A DNA stretch of 64,000 bases from Oceanospirillum sanctuarii (GCF_002150805.1 NZ_MTBA01000003.1:248001-312000); one strand, 5' to 3'; shown: positions 1 through 11,314, counted from the stretch's first letter. The notes: generated from the sequence alone by a model not told the origin. Numbers and translations: made by a program.

Positions 1-347
1 GCTGGGCTGGTGCTGTGGATACTGTGGGTGGCGACATTCTTGCCAAGGTACTGTCCGAGATGAACTACGATGGCCGGGTAGCTACAGTAGGTCTCGCATC
101 CAGCTTTGCTCTGAACACCACAGTCATGCCCTTTATTCTGCGCGGTGTTGATCTTCTGGGTGTGGATAGTGTGATGATTCCTTTTGAGCGTCGTGTGCAG
201 GCGTGGAAACGCTTAGCAGAAGAACTGCCACAGGAGATCATGGATCAGGTATCAGAAGAGGTTTCTCTGGAAAATCTGCCGGAGCGTGCTCAGAACATGA
301 TCGAAGGAAAAGTAAAAGGTCGGGTGCTGGTTAATCCAAACCTTTAA
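1..347 (+). CDS. acuI: AcuI/YhdH-type acryloyl-CoA reductase, C-terminal part (cut by window edge)
   Basis: The reading frame is open from base 3 and enters the window inside the gene, so only the last ~115 codons are present. They include the end of a Rossmann-type NADPH domain (WAGAVDTVGG) and the typical YhdH/AcuI segment GVDLLGVDSVMIP, followed by an arginine-rich helix. The family belongs to the zinc-independent medium-chain reductases that reduce acryloyl-CoA, often in propionate or DMSP breakdown. The first ATG inside the window is internal, not the start. A strong hairpin terminator follows about 30 bases after the stop. The family call is good; the exact substrate is inferred from the family. 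Confidence 0.85.
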   Translation, partial: WAGAVDTVGGDILAKVLSEMNYDGRVATVGLASSFALNTTVMPFILRGVDLLGVDSVMIPFERRVQAWKRLAEELPQEIMDQVSEEVSLENLPERAQNMIEGKVKGRVLVNPNL

Positions 348-378
348 GGCTTCTTAAACCTGCTTTTCAAAACCCATA

Positions 379-430
379 AAAAGGCCGTCATAAACCCAAC
401 ATCAATATCCGGGGTTTGACGGCCTTTTTT
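379..430 (+). terminator. Rho-independent terminator after the AcuI-type gene
   Basis: AAGGCCGTCA and AAACCC pair with GGGTTT and TGACGGCCTT around a short loop. A run of six T follows on the plus strand, and A residues on the left would also let it work from the other side for the microprotein gene. Confidence 0.85.
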
Positions 431-504
431 ATGCGAATCCTTCCGCGGCTGACGTTAATCAGCCTGTTTGCTTATCCGGTAAGTTACCAGACAGCCTTCG
501 GTGA

Positions 505-633
505 TTAACCGAAGAAGTAACGAGACCAGAAGATGGTCGCTGGCAGGCAGTTCATGCCAATCAGGATTGCCAGAGCCGGAATCACATAGATAAAGCCAGC
601 TTCGTCACGGAAGTTTTCGTCATGATGAGACAT
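505..633 (-). CDS. Unannotated 42-aa single-pass membrane microprotein
   Basis: This is a 43-codon frame starting ATG at 633 with a GAGG ribosome site 7 bases upstream, ending TAA at 507-505. The product has a polar, acidic head (MSHHDENFRDEAGF), one hydrophobic segment (about residues 14-36, IPALAILIGMNCLPATIF) and an aromatic tail (WSRYFFG). I do not recognise the family. It is shorter than most gene-calling cutoffs. A small perfect hairpin (CTTCGGT/ACCGAAG) covers the stop codon. An FNR/Anr-type box lies about 84 bases upstream, so expression at low oxygen is inferred. Single-pass proteins of this size are often accessory subunits of respiratory complexes, but nothing in the sequence identifies a partner. 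Confidence 0.6.
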   Translation of the reverse strand: MSHHDENFRDEAGFIYVIPALAILIGMNCLPATIFWSRYFFG

Positions 634-709
634 TTCAAATCCTCACAGATTGATTTAAAGGGTGCTGAGACTTGTTTCTTTTTTTAGTAATTCTTATAGG
701 TAACGCTTT

Positions 710-723
710 TTGACTTGAGTCAA
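710..723 (-). promoter_or_regulatory. FNR/Anr-type box upstream of the microprotein
   Basis: TTGACTTGAGTCAA is a perfect dyad of the form TTGAC-N4-GTCAA, matching the FNR/Anr pattern TTGAY-N4-RTCAA. A TACTAA element at 684-689 (minus strand) would place transcription start near 677, about 40 bases from the box centre. This is close to the -41.5 position of activator sites. No RNA data are available. Confidence 0.6.
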
Positions 724-891
724 ATTGTGACGGGCATTTTACGGAGATATGACAGACTGTCCAGTGCGACTTTAGGCCGGAAACTCTGATACTTTCTTGG
801 CATGCGTATTTATGGCCACGGGCCATCAACCACATGACTAGCTAAAGAGTTTTTAGGGCAGGAAAATAAAGCAATGATTGAGGCTGAGGGT

Positions 892-1485
892 TTACTTCTC
901 TTCCCGAATAGAGAATGCAAGCCAATGGCGATCATCGGATTCTGTTTGAAGATGCAAGGCCAGAGAAAAACCACGGTTCAGATATGCGCGATAACCAATA
1001 GAGAATAACTCCCTGTCATCAGATTCATACGATGTTAATGCTGCACCCAATTCGAGAATTCCCGGTCTTTCTGAATGACCTGAAGACCCAAACTCAACAT
1101 GCAGGTTTATAGCTGCCCTATGACCAAACTCATCAGCCTCTGTGTCAGCTGATTCAACCTTAAGGTTTAGATATCGATATTCCAGTCCGATCACTGAACG
1201 AAAAATAAGGTTCTGTTGAAAACGTCCGCCAACCTGCCATTCAGCCACATCCGTTTGGTCATAACCCACCCGACTAAAGCCTCCTAACACCCCTAGTCGA
1301 TTTGACAAGGAATATTGCCCATCCAGAAACCAGCCCGAACCATCTAAGGAGCTGCCATTCAAGTCCCACTGACTTTTTTGGTAGCCCAAGGACATGTAAC
1401 TCGGTGTTTTAGCCTGCGCGTAGCTGATACTCAGCAGTGTTGCGATACTTACTGATAGCAAACTGGAAAAAAACTTTCTGCTCAT
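892..1485 (-). CDS. Small outer-membrane beta-barrel protein, function unknown
   Basis: The 197-residue product starts with a clear signal peptide (SRKFFSSLLSVSIATLLSISYAQA, cleavage after AQA). The rest shows alternating hydrophobic/polar strands with aromatic girdles and glycine-rich turns, such as VLGGFSRVGYD and VIGLEYRYLNLKV. This fits an 8-strand barrel like OmpA-type or Ail/OmpX-type porin-family proteins. It is the last gene of the ubiD - reductase - folM - barrel string, 24 bases after folM. No enzymatic motif is visible and no family name can be given with confidence. Confidence 0.7.
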   Translation of the reverse strand: MSRKFFSSLLSVSIATLLSISYAQAKTPSYMSLGYQKSQWDLNGSSLDGSGWFLDGQYSLSNRLGVLGGFSRVGYDQTDVAEWQVGGRFQQNLIFRSVIGLEYRYLNLKVESADTEADEFGHRAAINLHVEFGSSGHSERPGILELGAALTSYESDDRELFSIGYRAYLNRGFSLALHLQTESDDRHWLAFSIREEK

Positions 1486-1509
1486 TTTTCACTCCCTGAA
1501 ATAAGACAA

Positions 1510-2250
1510 CTAAACCACTGAACGTCCGCCCTCTACAGGCAGAACAACACCCGTAAGATAAGGATTGTCGAGGATATAACAGATTGTTTGGGTAATCACT
1601 TCCGCGCCGGGTTCTATCTGCAATGCAGACTTTTTCAGCGCTTTTTCACGGTATTCGGCATCATCATCCGGCTGAAACATAATCAATGCCGGAGCGATAG
1701 CATTAACCTTGATATCCGGTGCAAAGCGGGCAGCGAAAGACTGAGTCAGGCTTTCCAGACCGGCTTTTGTTGCGACATAAGAGCCGTGTTTTTTTGAGCC
1801 TTTGCGCACAACTGCATCGGTCAGATGGATAATATCTCTGGCACCGTCATGGGCCATCAACAAGGGCTCGCAAGCCTGATTAATCAGCATCGGCGCCAGC
1901 ATATGAACACTGAATAACTGCTGAAAGCCTGCCGCAGCCTCGGCAAGATCAGCGTTATCCACACCTTTATGATCCGGCAACCAGTCGGACGCATTGTGGA
2001 TAACCGCTCTCAGGCTGGAGGTTTCTGCTTTGAGACGTTCGATAAAATCGAGAATACCTGCCTGATGACTAAAATCAGCCTGCAAAGTAACAATGCTTTT
2101 TGCTCTGAGAGAATCCAGCTCGGGGCGATCAGTACGGTAAGTGATGATCACTGACTGGCCACTATCGGCAAACGACTCTGCGGCATGCCGCCCCAAACGA
2201 CGGCCACCGCCGGTAATCAGAATCGGAGATAGCGCTTTATCATCGGTCAC
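1510..2250 (-). CDS. folM: Dihydromonapterin reductase FolM (SDR family)
   Basis: FolM reduces dihydromonapterin to tetrahydromonapterin with NADPH and has weak dihydrofolate reductase activity. The 246-residue protein has the SDR nucleotide loop with the arginine pair specific to this group (ILITGGGRRLG), the substrate-side HNASDW segment, the catalytic YVATK (YxxxK), and KVNAIAPALIMF followed by DDDAEYREKAL. These closely match E. coli FolM as I remember it. It starts 26 bases after the ferredoxin-type reductase and is probably cotranscribed with it. The functional link between them is unclear. Confidence 0.9.
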   Translation of the reverse strand: MTDDKALSPILITGGGRRLGRHAAESFADSGQSVIITYRTDRPELDSLRAKSIVTLQADFSHQAGILDFIERLKAETSSLRAVIHNASDWLPDHKGVDNADLAEAAAGFQQLFSVHMLAPMLINQACEPLLMAHDGARDIIHLTDAVVRKGSKKHGSYVATKAGLESLTQSFAARFAPDIKVNAIAPALIMFQPDDDAEYREKALKKSALQIEPGAEVITQTICYILDNPYLTGVVLPVEGGRSVV

Positions 2251-2276
2251 AGGAAAACCTCAATCAGCAGCCAAGT

Positions 2277-3302
2277 CTAGCCGCGCGGAGCGTAGGCAAA
2301 GACATCGGAGAAGACACATTCATCCGACAAACCGTACTGAATCAGAGTATCGGTCACTGAATAGACCATATTCGGCGAACCACTGGCATATACAGTCGCA
2401 TCATCAAACTTACCGTGATCCTTGATCATGGCATCGTGCAACATGCCCACATGCCCCTGCCATTTCTGATCCGGAAGCAGATCACCGATAACGGGTACAA
2501 AGTGGAAGTTTTCATAGGCCTGCTGCCATTGCTCCGGCAACTCAGCCATGTAGAGATCCTGTGGGCGGCGGGCTCCCCAGTAAAGATACAGCTGCTGAGC
2601 GGAACCCTGCTCTAAAGCCTCTTCAATCAGTGCCTTCATCTGGGTAAAACCGGTTCCTGCAGCAACAAAAAACACCTTGTCCGTGCCGGTCGCTTTTAAC
2701 GTGCACTCACCTTTTGGCAATTCCACCTGAATGCTGCTCTGCTCCTGAAGCGTCTGCAGCAGCAAACGAGAATTATCCCGATCCGGCAGATGCTGAATGT
2801 GCAGCTCCAGACGGCGCCCATCCGGACGGTTAGCAATTGAGAAAGCGTTGCGGTCGCCATTAGGCAGGATGATTTCCAGATACTGGCCCGCTGCAAAATC
2901 AGGCAGATTTCCGGCTGGGGTTTTCAGTACAACCCGATAAACATCGGTTGCGCCCAGCTGTTCAACACTTTCAATCTGACAAGCCATTGTCTTCACTATA
3001 AATTCTCCTGGAGCAAGCACCCGGTTAAGCTGGATCTCAACCGGTTCAGTTGCCGATGCAGTACAAAATAAAAAAGATTCTCCGGGTGTGACGGTGCGAA
3101 GGCCGGAGGAAGCCCGATAAGACAACGTTCCACGGATCAAAGTGCTTTCACACACTTCACAGACGCCATTTTTACACCCTCTCAGCAGGCGGAATCCCTG
3201 TTGTTTTGCCGCTTCCAGAAAGTTCTCATCAGGGGCGACATTAAAACCCGCCAACTTCTGATGACAATCAACCCTGAGCGTACGTTTATCCGTTGTGGTC
3301 AT
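2277..3302 (-). CDS. 2Fe-2S ferredoxin / FAD / NAD(P)H flavin reductase next to ubiD
   Basis: A three-domain electron-transfer flavoprotein of 341 residues. The N-terminal plant-type ferredoxin domain has C43, C48, C51 and C80. An FAD-binding barrel follows with the R-x-x-[FY]-S motif as RNAFS (151-155). The NAD(P)H domain has AAGTGFTQ (about 214-221). It resembles proteins usually annotated as CDP-6-deoxy-glucoseen reductase-like. In E. coli the gene after ubiD is fre, a flavin reductase without the ferredoxin domain; here the fused form occupies that position. It may supply reduced flavin, or electrons to a ubiquinone-pathway enzyme, but that is inferred from position only. No sugar-biosynthesis genes are nearby. 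Confidence 0.8.
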   Translation of the reverse strand: MTTTDKRTLRVDCHQKLAGFNVAPDENFLEAAKQQGFRLLRGCKNGVCEVCESTLIRGTLSYRASSGLRTVTPGESFLFCTASATEPVEIQLNRVLAPGEFIVKTMACQIESVEQLGATDVYRVVLKTPAGNLPDFAAGQYLEIILPNGDRNAFSIANRPDGRRLELHIQHLPDRDNSRLLLQTLQEQSSIQVELPKGECTLKATGTDKVFFVAAGTGFTQMKALIEEALEQGSAQQLYLYWGARRPQDLYMAELPEQWQQAYENFHFVPVIGDLLPDQKWQGHVGMLHDAMIKDHGKFDDATVYASGSPNMVYSVTDTLIQYGLSDECVFSDVFAYAPRG

Positions 3303-3314
3303 TCCGGTTTACCA

Positions 3315-3355
3315 CTCCCGATTCCGATAAGCCTTCGGCTTGCAAGAATCGGGAG
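3315..3355 (-). other. Strong intercistronic hairpin between ubiD and the reductase
   Basis: CTCCCGATTC and GAATCGGGAG form a perfect 10-bp stem. An inner AAGCcttcGGCTT hairpin sits inside it. There is no T run on the minus strand, so it is not a normal terminator. It could stabilise mRNA ends or reduce read-through. Confidence 0.55.
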
Positions 3356-3394
3356 ATACTGCTGAGAAATCGGATTCAGATCCTGAGGATTGTC

Positions 3395-4876
3395 TCAGGA
3401 TGAAGGTTTATCAAAAATACCCAGTTCGTCCCAAAGATCATCGACACGCTGCTTAACAGCCGCATCCATCTCGATAGGCTCGCCCCACTCACGATCGGTT
3501 TCACCGGGCATCTTATTGGTGGCATCCATACCCATCTTGGAACCCAGACGGGGAATCGGTGAAGCGAAATCCAGATAATCGATCGGGGTGTTTTCGATCA
3601 TAGTGGTATCACGAGCTGGGTCCATACGGGTGGTAATCGCCCAGATCACATCCTTCCAGTCCCGAACATTGATATCGTCATCAGTGACAATAACAAACTT
3701 GGTGTACATAAACTGACGCAGGAAAGACCAGACTCCCATCATCACGCGCTTGGCATGGCCAGGATACTGCTTCTTCATACTCACCACCGCCATACGGTAG
3801 GAGCAACCTTCCGGTGGCAGATAGAAATCGACAATTTCCGGGAACTGCTTCTGCAGAATCGGCACAAAAACTTCGTTCAGCGCCACGCCCAGAACCGCTG
3901 GCTCATCCGGTGGACGTCCGGTGTAGGTGCTGTGATAAATCGGGTCTTTACGATGAGTGATACGCTCGACGGTAAATACCGGGAAGCTTTCCACTTCGTT
4001 GTAGTAACCGGTGTGATCGCCAAACGGGCCTTCCGGAGCCAGTTCGTCCGGATAGATATGGCCTTCCAGAATGATCTCAGCATTTGCCGGCACCTGCAGG
4101 TCGTTACCGATACACTTGCCCAGCTCGGTTTTAGAGCCACGTAACAGACCAGCAAAGGCGTACTCAGAAAGCGTATCCGGCACAGGTGTTACTGCGCCCA
4201 GAATCGTCGCCGGATCAGCACCCAGCGCTACAGCAACCGGAAAAGGTTCTCCCGGATGGGTCTGCTGCCACTCGCGGAAATCCAAAGCACCGCCCCGATG
4301 GGACAGCCAACGCATAATCAGCTTGTTTTTGCCGATCAGCTGCTGACGGTAGATACCCAGATTCTGACGTTCTTTATGCGGGCCTTTAGTGATCACCAGA
4401 GGCCAGGTCACCAGAGGCCCCGCATCGCCGGGCCAGCAGGTCTGAATCGGCAACTTGTACAGATCAACGTCATCGCCTTCGATAACCACATCCTGACAAG
4501 CAGGATTACGCACTTTTTTCGGCCCCATGTTAAGGACCTTTTTAAAGACGGGCAGTTTTTCGATGGCGTCTTTAAAGCCTTTTGGCGGCTCAGGCTCTTT
4601 CAGGTAGGCCAGCAACTTACCGACATCACGCAGCGCGGTCACGTTATCTTCGCCCATACCCAGAGCAACCCGACGCGGGGTACCAAACAGGTTACCCAGC
4701 ACCGGCATGTCATAACCCACCGGGCTTTCAAACAGTAACGCCGGACCTTCTGCCCGCAGGGTGCGGTCACAGATTTCGGTCATCTCAAGATTGGGATCAA
4801 CCGGAGTGGAGATGCGCTTCAGCTCTCCCATCGCTTCCAACTGATCAATAAATTCACGCAGGTCTTTATAACGCAT
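3395..4876 (-). CDS. ubiD: 3-polyprenyl-4-hydroxybenzoate decarboxylase UbiD
   Basis: UbiD decarboxylates 3-polyprenyl-4-hydroxybenzoate in ubiquinone synthesis and needs the prenylated FMN made by UbiX. The 493-residue length is close to E. coli UbiD (497). The N-terminus [21 protein letters not shown] and the internal segments [11 protein letters not shown] and [17 protein letters not shown] are characteristic. It lies downstream of rho on the same strand, but a terminator separates them. A ferredoxin-type reductase and folM follow on the same strand. No ubiX is present in the window. Confidence 0.96.
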   Translation of the reverse strand: MRYKDLREFIDQLEAMGELKRISTPVDPNLEMTEICDRTLRAEGPALLFESPVGYDMPVLGNLFGTPRRVALGMGEDNVTALRDVGKLLAYLKEPEPPKGFKDAIEKLPVFKKVLNMGPKKVRNPACQDVVIEGDDVDLYKLPIQTCWPGDAGPLVTWPLVITKGPHKERQNLGIYRQQLIGKNKLIMRWLSHRGGALDFREWQQTHPGEPFPVAVALGADPATILGAVTPVPDTLSEYAFAGLLRGSKTELGKCIGNDLQVPANAEIILEGHIYPDELAPEGPFGDHTGYYNEVESFPVFTVERITHRKDPIYHSTYTGRPPDEPAVLGVALNEVFVPILQKQFPEIVDFYLPPEGCSYRMAVVSMKKQYPGHAKRVMMGVWSFLRQFMYTKFVIVTDDDINVRDWKDVIWAITTRMDPARDTTMIENTPIDYLDFASPIPRLGSKMGMDATNKMPGETDREWGEPIEMDAAVKQRVDDLWDELGIFDKPSS

Positions 4877-4992
4877 CTCGGTTCCCTGATTTCCTCTGGC
4901 AATTGCCAGTCGGTAAGGAGATTGAAATTAGTGTTAGCGGTGACAGGTCTTAAACCGTCGGAAAATCGGCCAATGGCCTTCCGCCAGATACG

Positions 4993-5022
4993 AAAAAGGG
5001 TAAGCCTTCGCTTACCCTTTTG
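4993..5022 (-). terminator. Terminator after rho
   Basis: AAAAGGGTAAGC pairs with GCTTACCCTTTT around a 4-base loop (cttc/gaag). The minus-strand side continues with T residues, ending the rho transcript before ubiD. Confidence 0.8.
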
Positions 5023-5057
5023 TCAGGCTTAAAGCATCTTCTGTCGGGATCTCAGAC

Positions 5058-6317
<1,260 letters not shown>

Positions 6318-6500
6318 GGGTCGTTAGGAGCTTTGATTTAGGGGCTAGAGTTTACGAAATTCTGGCGAAAGGTTTCGTTCAGACTGGGACTGACCAGCAG
6401 GTTGGAGCTGGTAGCGTTCAAAAGGAGAAGGTATGCGGAACGCACACAACGGAAAGAAACATACCACCAATGTGGCAGAGATACCAGTATTTACCGGCAT

Positions 6501-6532
6501 ATATTGCGCAGACATGTGCGCCTGCGCAATAT
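6501..6532 (-). other. Perfect hairpin just after trxA, no U-tract
   Basis: ATATTGCGCAG and CTGCGCAATAT form an 11-bp perfect stem with a 10-base loop, starting 10 bases after the trxA stop. On the minus strand no T run follows. A 3' stabilising structure or a weak or Rho-linked end is more likely than an intrinsic terminator. Confidence 0.55.
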
Positions 6533-6541
6533 AAAGGTCAC

Positions 6542-6868
6542 TTACAGGTTGCCGTCAAGGAACGCAGCCAGTTGTGACTTAGACAGAGCGCCTACTTTAG
6601 TTGCTTCAACGTTACCGTTTTTGAACAGCATCAGAGTAGGGATACCACGAATACCAAACTTCGGTGGAACATCAGTGTTTTCATCGATGTTCAGCTTGCA
6701 AACTTTAACTTTGCCAGCGTATTCCTGAGCGATCTCTTCCAGAACCGGAGCGATCATTTTACAAGGACCACACCACTCAGCCCAGTAATCAACCAGAACA
6801 GGCAGTTCAGCTTTCAGTACGTCGTCATCAAAGGACGCATCGCTTACATTTACAATATTTTCGCTCAT
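6542..6868 (-). CDS. trxA: Thioredoxin 1
   Basis: A 108-residue cytoplasmic disulfide reductant that supports ribonucleotide reductase, PAPS reductase and protein repair. The active site WCGPCK is at residues 32-37 (C33, C36) and the cis-proline segment [11 protein letters not shown] is present. The ATG is preceded by GGAGG. The gene lies between rho (same strand) and divergent ppx, an arrangement common in Pseudomonas and relatives. Confidence 0.98.
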   Translation of the reverse strand: MSENIVNVSDASFDDDVLKAELPVLVDYWAEWCGPCKMIAPVLEEIAQEYAGKVKVCKLNIDENTDVPPKFGIRGIPTLMLFKNGNVEATKVGALSKSQLAAFLDGNL

Positions 6869-7301
6869 TTAAATGCCTCCGGGGCAAAATTTTCGGCTCT
6901 TCCGGCTCATGATCGTTACAACTCACCGCAGTGATCTACAACGAGAGACAGAGATGAGCTCTCAAGATGATCAGAATGCCGTCATACCTTTTCCTGAACA
7001 GATTAGCAGATACAACAACACCTAAATGAATACCGCTATCATAGCACCGGAATGCCTGACGGTAAAAGTTGGAATTAAGCATAAGCCAATAAATAACAGT
7101 GCTTGCTAATACAGAAGAACAGATATCTGCAAGACCTTGCTATCTCTGGGGTTAGAGGATGAGTTCTCAGACTTAACGAACTCTTAAGCCGCATCAAAAG
7201 ACCTTATAAAAACAAGGTGATGTCACGGATTCGTCATGTGACACTTTTATGATCGTGCCATAATAAGGGAACTTTTCAGCGTGACAGTAAGGCCAAGAAT
7301 A
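6869..7301. other. trxA-ppx divergent intergenic region
   Basis: This 433-base gap holds the trxA ribosome site (GGAGGC) and the promoters of both genes. Near ppx, a CATAAT element (7259-7264) is a likely -10. Upstream of it ATGTCAC (7220-7226) and TCGTCAT (7231-7237) sit 11 bases apart, each matching 5 of 7 positions of the PhoB repeat CTGTCAT; this is weak. I see no small gene with a convincing ribosome site. Confidence 0.45.
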
Positions 7302-8858
7302 ATGAGCAATACGGATAAGCCAACAGACAAGCCGGTAACGGAAACAATCACTGACGATCAGACCGCCAGCTACGACAATGATCTGCTGGCTGCAATTGAT
7401 CTTGGCTCGAACAGTTTCCACCTGATGGTCGCTCGTTCAGTTCAGGGAGAGATCCGCACACTGGAACGCCTGGGCGACAAAGTACAATTGGCAGCAGGTT
7501 TTGATCAGGACGGCAACCTGACCGAAGAAGCCCAGCAGAGAGCACTGGATTGCCTCAGCCGTTTTGCGCCTTTTCTTACAGGTATCAATCCGGACAATAT
7601 CCGCATCGTCGGCACCAATGCCTTACGGGCCGCCCGCAATACCCGTAGTTTCCTCAATCGCGCTGAAAAAGTGCTCGGCCACCCGCTTGAGATTATCAGC
7701 GGCCGTGAAGAAGCTCGTCTGATCTATGTTGGCGCGGCTCACTCTCTGGCAACCCCTCAGGGGCGTCGACTGGTAGCGGATATTGGCGGCGGCAGTACCG
7801 AATTTATTATCGGCGAAGGTTTTGAGCCCAAGGCACTGGAAAGTCTGCACATGGGCTGTGTCGCCTACAGTAAGCGCTTTTTTCCCGACGGTCAGATAAC
7901 AACTAAACGCTATCAGCAGGCAGTTCTGGCTGCGAAGAACGAACTACTCAATATCGTAAAACCCTACAAGAAACTGGGCTGGCAACAGACGGTGGGAACT
8001 TCAGGCACCATCAAGGCCACCGCTGCCGTACTGCAACAGAATGGCTGGTGTGACGGACCGATCACCCGGGAAGGTCTGAGCAAGCTCAGCAAAGCCCTGC
8101 TGAAATTTAAAGATCTGGAAAGTGTTCAGCTGGATGGACTGCGCTCCGACAGAGCAAAGGTTTTCCCTGCCGGTGTCGCTATTTTACAGGCTATCTTTGA
8201 GCTGCTTGATATTGAAGAGATGACCTTTACCGATGGCGCTCTGCGCGAAGGCATTCTGTTTGACCTGCTGGGCCGATTCTCTCATCAGGATATTCGTGAA
8301 CAAACCGTAACGGCATTGAGCGAACGCTACCATGCAGACGCATCACAGGCGACAATCGTCAGCGAAACAGCCCTCAACCTGTTTGATCAAGTTAAAAGCA
8401 GCTGGAAGCTGAAACATGACGAACTGCGCCAGATTCTGCGCTGGGCTGCCCAGCTGCACGAAATTGGCCTTGCCATCTCCCATAGCCAGTTTCACAAGCA
8501 CGGTGCCTACCTGCTGCAACACTCAGATCTGCCCGGCTTCTCCCATCAGCATCAGGCGATGCTGGCGGTGCTGGTGCGCAGCCACCGCCGAAAATTCCCT
8601 ATGGCGGAGTTCAGAACACAGCCGGAGGCTCTGGAACAACCTCTGATCTGCCTGGCAATTCTGCTGCGTCTTGCCGTGCACCTGAATCATAGTCGTCCTG
8701 ATGAAGCGAATCTGAGTGCCAAAATCAAAGTGGATGGCAAGCAGATCAAGCTCAGCTTCCCCGATGGCTGGTTTGAGGATAATCCGCTGACTCTCGCCGA
8801 TCTTGAGACCGAACAAACCTATCTGGATGCCTACGGTTATTCCCTGAGCTTCGCGTAA
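7302..8858 (+). CDS. ppx: Exopolyphosphatase (Ppx/GppA family)
   Basis: Ppx releases phosphate from polyphosphate chain ends; the family also includes pppGpp hydrolases (GppA). The N-terminal actin-like ATPase fold is visible as AAIDLGSNSFHLMVAR, with GTNALRAARN, EEARLIYVG and the phosphate-binding loop VADIGGGSTEF. A C-terminal HD-type helical domain (LHEIGLAISHSQFHKHG) completes it. The protein is about 518 residues from the ATG at 7302. A GTG at 7281 would add seven residues and cannot be ruled out. A two-way terminator follows. Ppx is preferred over GppA because of its position beside trxA. Confidence 0.92.
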   Translation: MSNTDKPTDKPVTETITDDQTASYDNDLLAAIDLGSNSFHLMVARSVQGEIRTLERLGDKVQLAAGFDQDGNLTEEAQQRALDCLSRFAPFLTGINPDNIRIVGTNALRAARNTRSFLNRAEKVLGHPLEIISGREEARLIYVGAAHSLATPQGRRLVADIGGGSTEFIIGEGFEPKALESLHMGCVAYSKRFFPDGQITTKRYQQAVLAAKNELLNIVKPYKKLGWQQTVGTSGTIKATAAVLQQNGWCDGPITREGLSKLSKALLKFKDLESVQLDGLRSDRAKVFPAGVAILQAIFELLDIEEMTFTDGALREGILFDLLGRFSHQDIREQTVTALSERYHADASQATIVSETALNLFDQVKSSWKLKHDELRQILRWAAQLHEIGLAISHSQFHKHGAYLLQHSDLPGFSHQHQAMLAVLVRSHRRKFPMAEFRTQPEALEQPLICLAILLRLAVHLNHSRPDEANLSAKIKVDGKQIKLSFPDGWFEDNPLTLADLETEQTYLDAYGYSLSFA

Positions 8859-8899
8859 CCCAGCCCGGTCAATCCGCTCAGGCGTTACCGTGAAGAAGC

Positions 8900-8945
8900 A
8901 AAAAAGCCGCTATCCCGACTTAAAAAGGGAATAGCGGCTTTTTTA
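8900..8945 (+). terminator. Bidirectional terminator between ppx and pssA
   Basis: AAAAAAGCCGCTATCCC pairs with GGGAATAGCGGCTTTTTT, giving a T run on both strands. It serves convergent ppx and pssA. Confidence 0.9.
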
Positions 8946-8971
8946 TTACGGCAGAGATATTAAGCGCAGGA

Positions 8972-9850
8972 TCAGGCGGCTGGTTTATCGCCTTGATCTT
9001 TCGCTTTGTCTTTCCCCTTAAGTAGTGCACGCAGCGGACCGGAAGCACCATAACCAACAAAGATCAGCAGCAGAACGGTTGCCGGATCGTATGCAATCAC
9101 TACGAAGATCAGCGCAATCACAAACATGGTCAGAAACGGTACACGCCCCTTCAGGTCGATCTCTTTGAAGCTGTTGTAACGCACATTACTCACCATCAGC
9201 ACACCGACAGCAGCCACAATAAAGGCCAGAGCGTACTTATAGCTGGTATCAACAAGATTCATATCGCTGAAAGTCCAGACGATACCCGCAATCACTGCGG
9301 CTGCCGCAGGACTTGGCAGACCGATAAACCAACGCTTATCGGTTGAACCTATCTGAGTATTGAAGCGGGCGAGTCGCAGGGCTGCGCCAGCGACATAGAT
9401 AAAGGCCGCAAACCAGCCGATTTTACCGATATCGCCCAGCATCCAGCTGAAGGCTACCAGCGCAGGCGCCACACCAAAGGAGACCATATCTGCCAGACTG
9501 TCGTATTCCGCGCCAAACTCACTCTGAGTATTGGTCATACGGGCAACGCGACCATCGAGGCCGTCCAGAATCATAGAGATAAAAATTGCAATGGCCGCAT
9601 TATCAAATACACCATTCATCGCGGAGACGACAGCATAAAAACCTGAGAACAGCGCACCTGTGGTAAACAGATTTGGTAGCAGGTAAATACCTTTACGGCG
9701 TACTTTTTTACCTTCCTCTACAGTCTCTTCTTCGACCTCATCCTCGCCCATCGACAACATGCGGGTCTCTTCCACAAAATCGTCATCGTGAGCCGACTTA
9801 TTCCCTAAAGGAGCATTGTCAGGCTGAGATTGTTTCTCTTGATCAGTCAT
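8972..9850 (-). CDS. pssA: CDP-diacylglycerol-serine O-phosphatidyltransferase
   Basis: PssA makes phosphatidylserine, the precursor of phosphatidylethanolamine, in the inner membrane. The CDP-alcohol phosphotransferase signature is complete: DGLDGRVAR, then G and the two aspartates in EFGAEYDSLAD. Several membrane helices follow. The product is 292 residues from the ATG at 9850, which has an AGG ribosome site 7 bases upstream; the GTG five codons earlier overlaps that site and is rejected. The first ~55 residues are hydrophilic and acidic (DDDFVEETRM, GEDEVEEETVEEG), a cytosolic extension before the catalytic core. pssA follows ilvC as in Pseudomonas, but a terminator separates them. Confidence 0.94.
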   Translation of the reverse strand: MTDQEKQSQPDNAPLGNKSAHDDDFVEETRMLSMGEDEVEEETVEEGKKVRRKGIYLLPNLFTTGALFSGFYAVVSAMNGVFDNAAIAIFISMILDGLDGRVARMTNTQSEFGAEYDSLADMVSFGVAPALVAFSWMLGDIGKIGWFAAFIYVAGAALRLARFNTQIGSTDKRWFIGLPSPAAAAVIAGIVWTFSDMNLVDTSYKYALAFIVAAVGVLMVSNVRYNSFKEIDLKGRVPFLTMFVIALIFVVIAYDPATVLLLIFVGYGASGPLRALLKGKDKAKDQGDKPAA

Positions 9851-10011
9851 TGAAAAACCTATCACTTAAGATTGAAGCCGACATTCTACACCCTGAACAC
9901 CTTCTGTCTCTATCGCTGTCAGGTGTTAAATGGTTACCAAAAGCGCTTAACGCACCGCTTTCTGAGTAAATTATGCGCTATAGCAAGTCAGGTTACTTTC
10001 TACCAGACGCA

Positions 10012-10039
10012 AAAAAGGCCAGCATAAGCTGGCCTTTTT
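10012..10039 (-). terminator. Terminator after ilvC
   Basis: AAAAAGGCCAGC ataa GCTGGCCTTTTT is a perfect 12-bp stem with T runs on both sides. It lies 17 bases past the ilvC stop. Confidence 0.9.
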
Positions 10040-10055
10040 CTGATCAGAAAAAAAC

Positions 10056-11096
<1,041 letters not shown>

Positions 11097-11314
11097 TCAG
11101 AGCTGATGCTCTGAGCAGCAACTCTTGGTAGTTAGTATCTTTCTTTCTGTTGCCGAAAGGTCGGGTAAACCTTGCGGACTTACGCTTGTTAGCTAGGGTC
11201 GGCAGTAAAGTTCTGTCAGCTCTTGCGCTGTTCTTTATCGAAGGCGTTAACCTCTGTGGGTTGTTTTTTCGCCTTGCCTGTTCCTGTTGAGGCTAAGATA
11301 AACCAGCGCACACA

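Noticed and set aside
635-835. 66-codon minus-strand frame upstream of the microprotein
   Set aside because: It overlaps the FNR-type box and promoter of the microprotein and shows no coding features.
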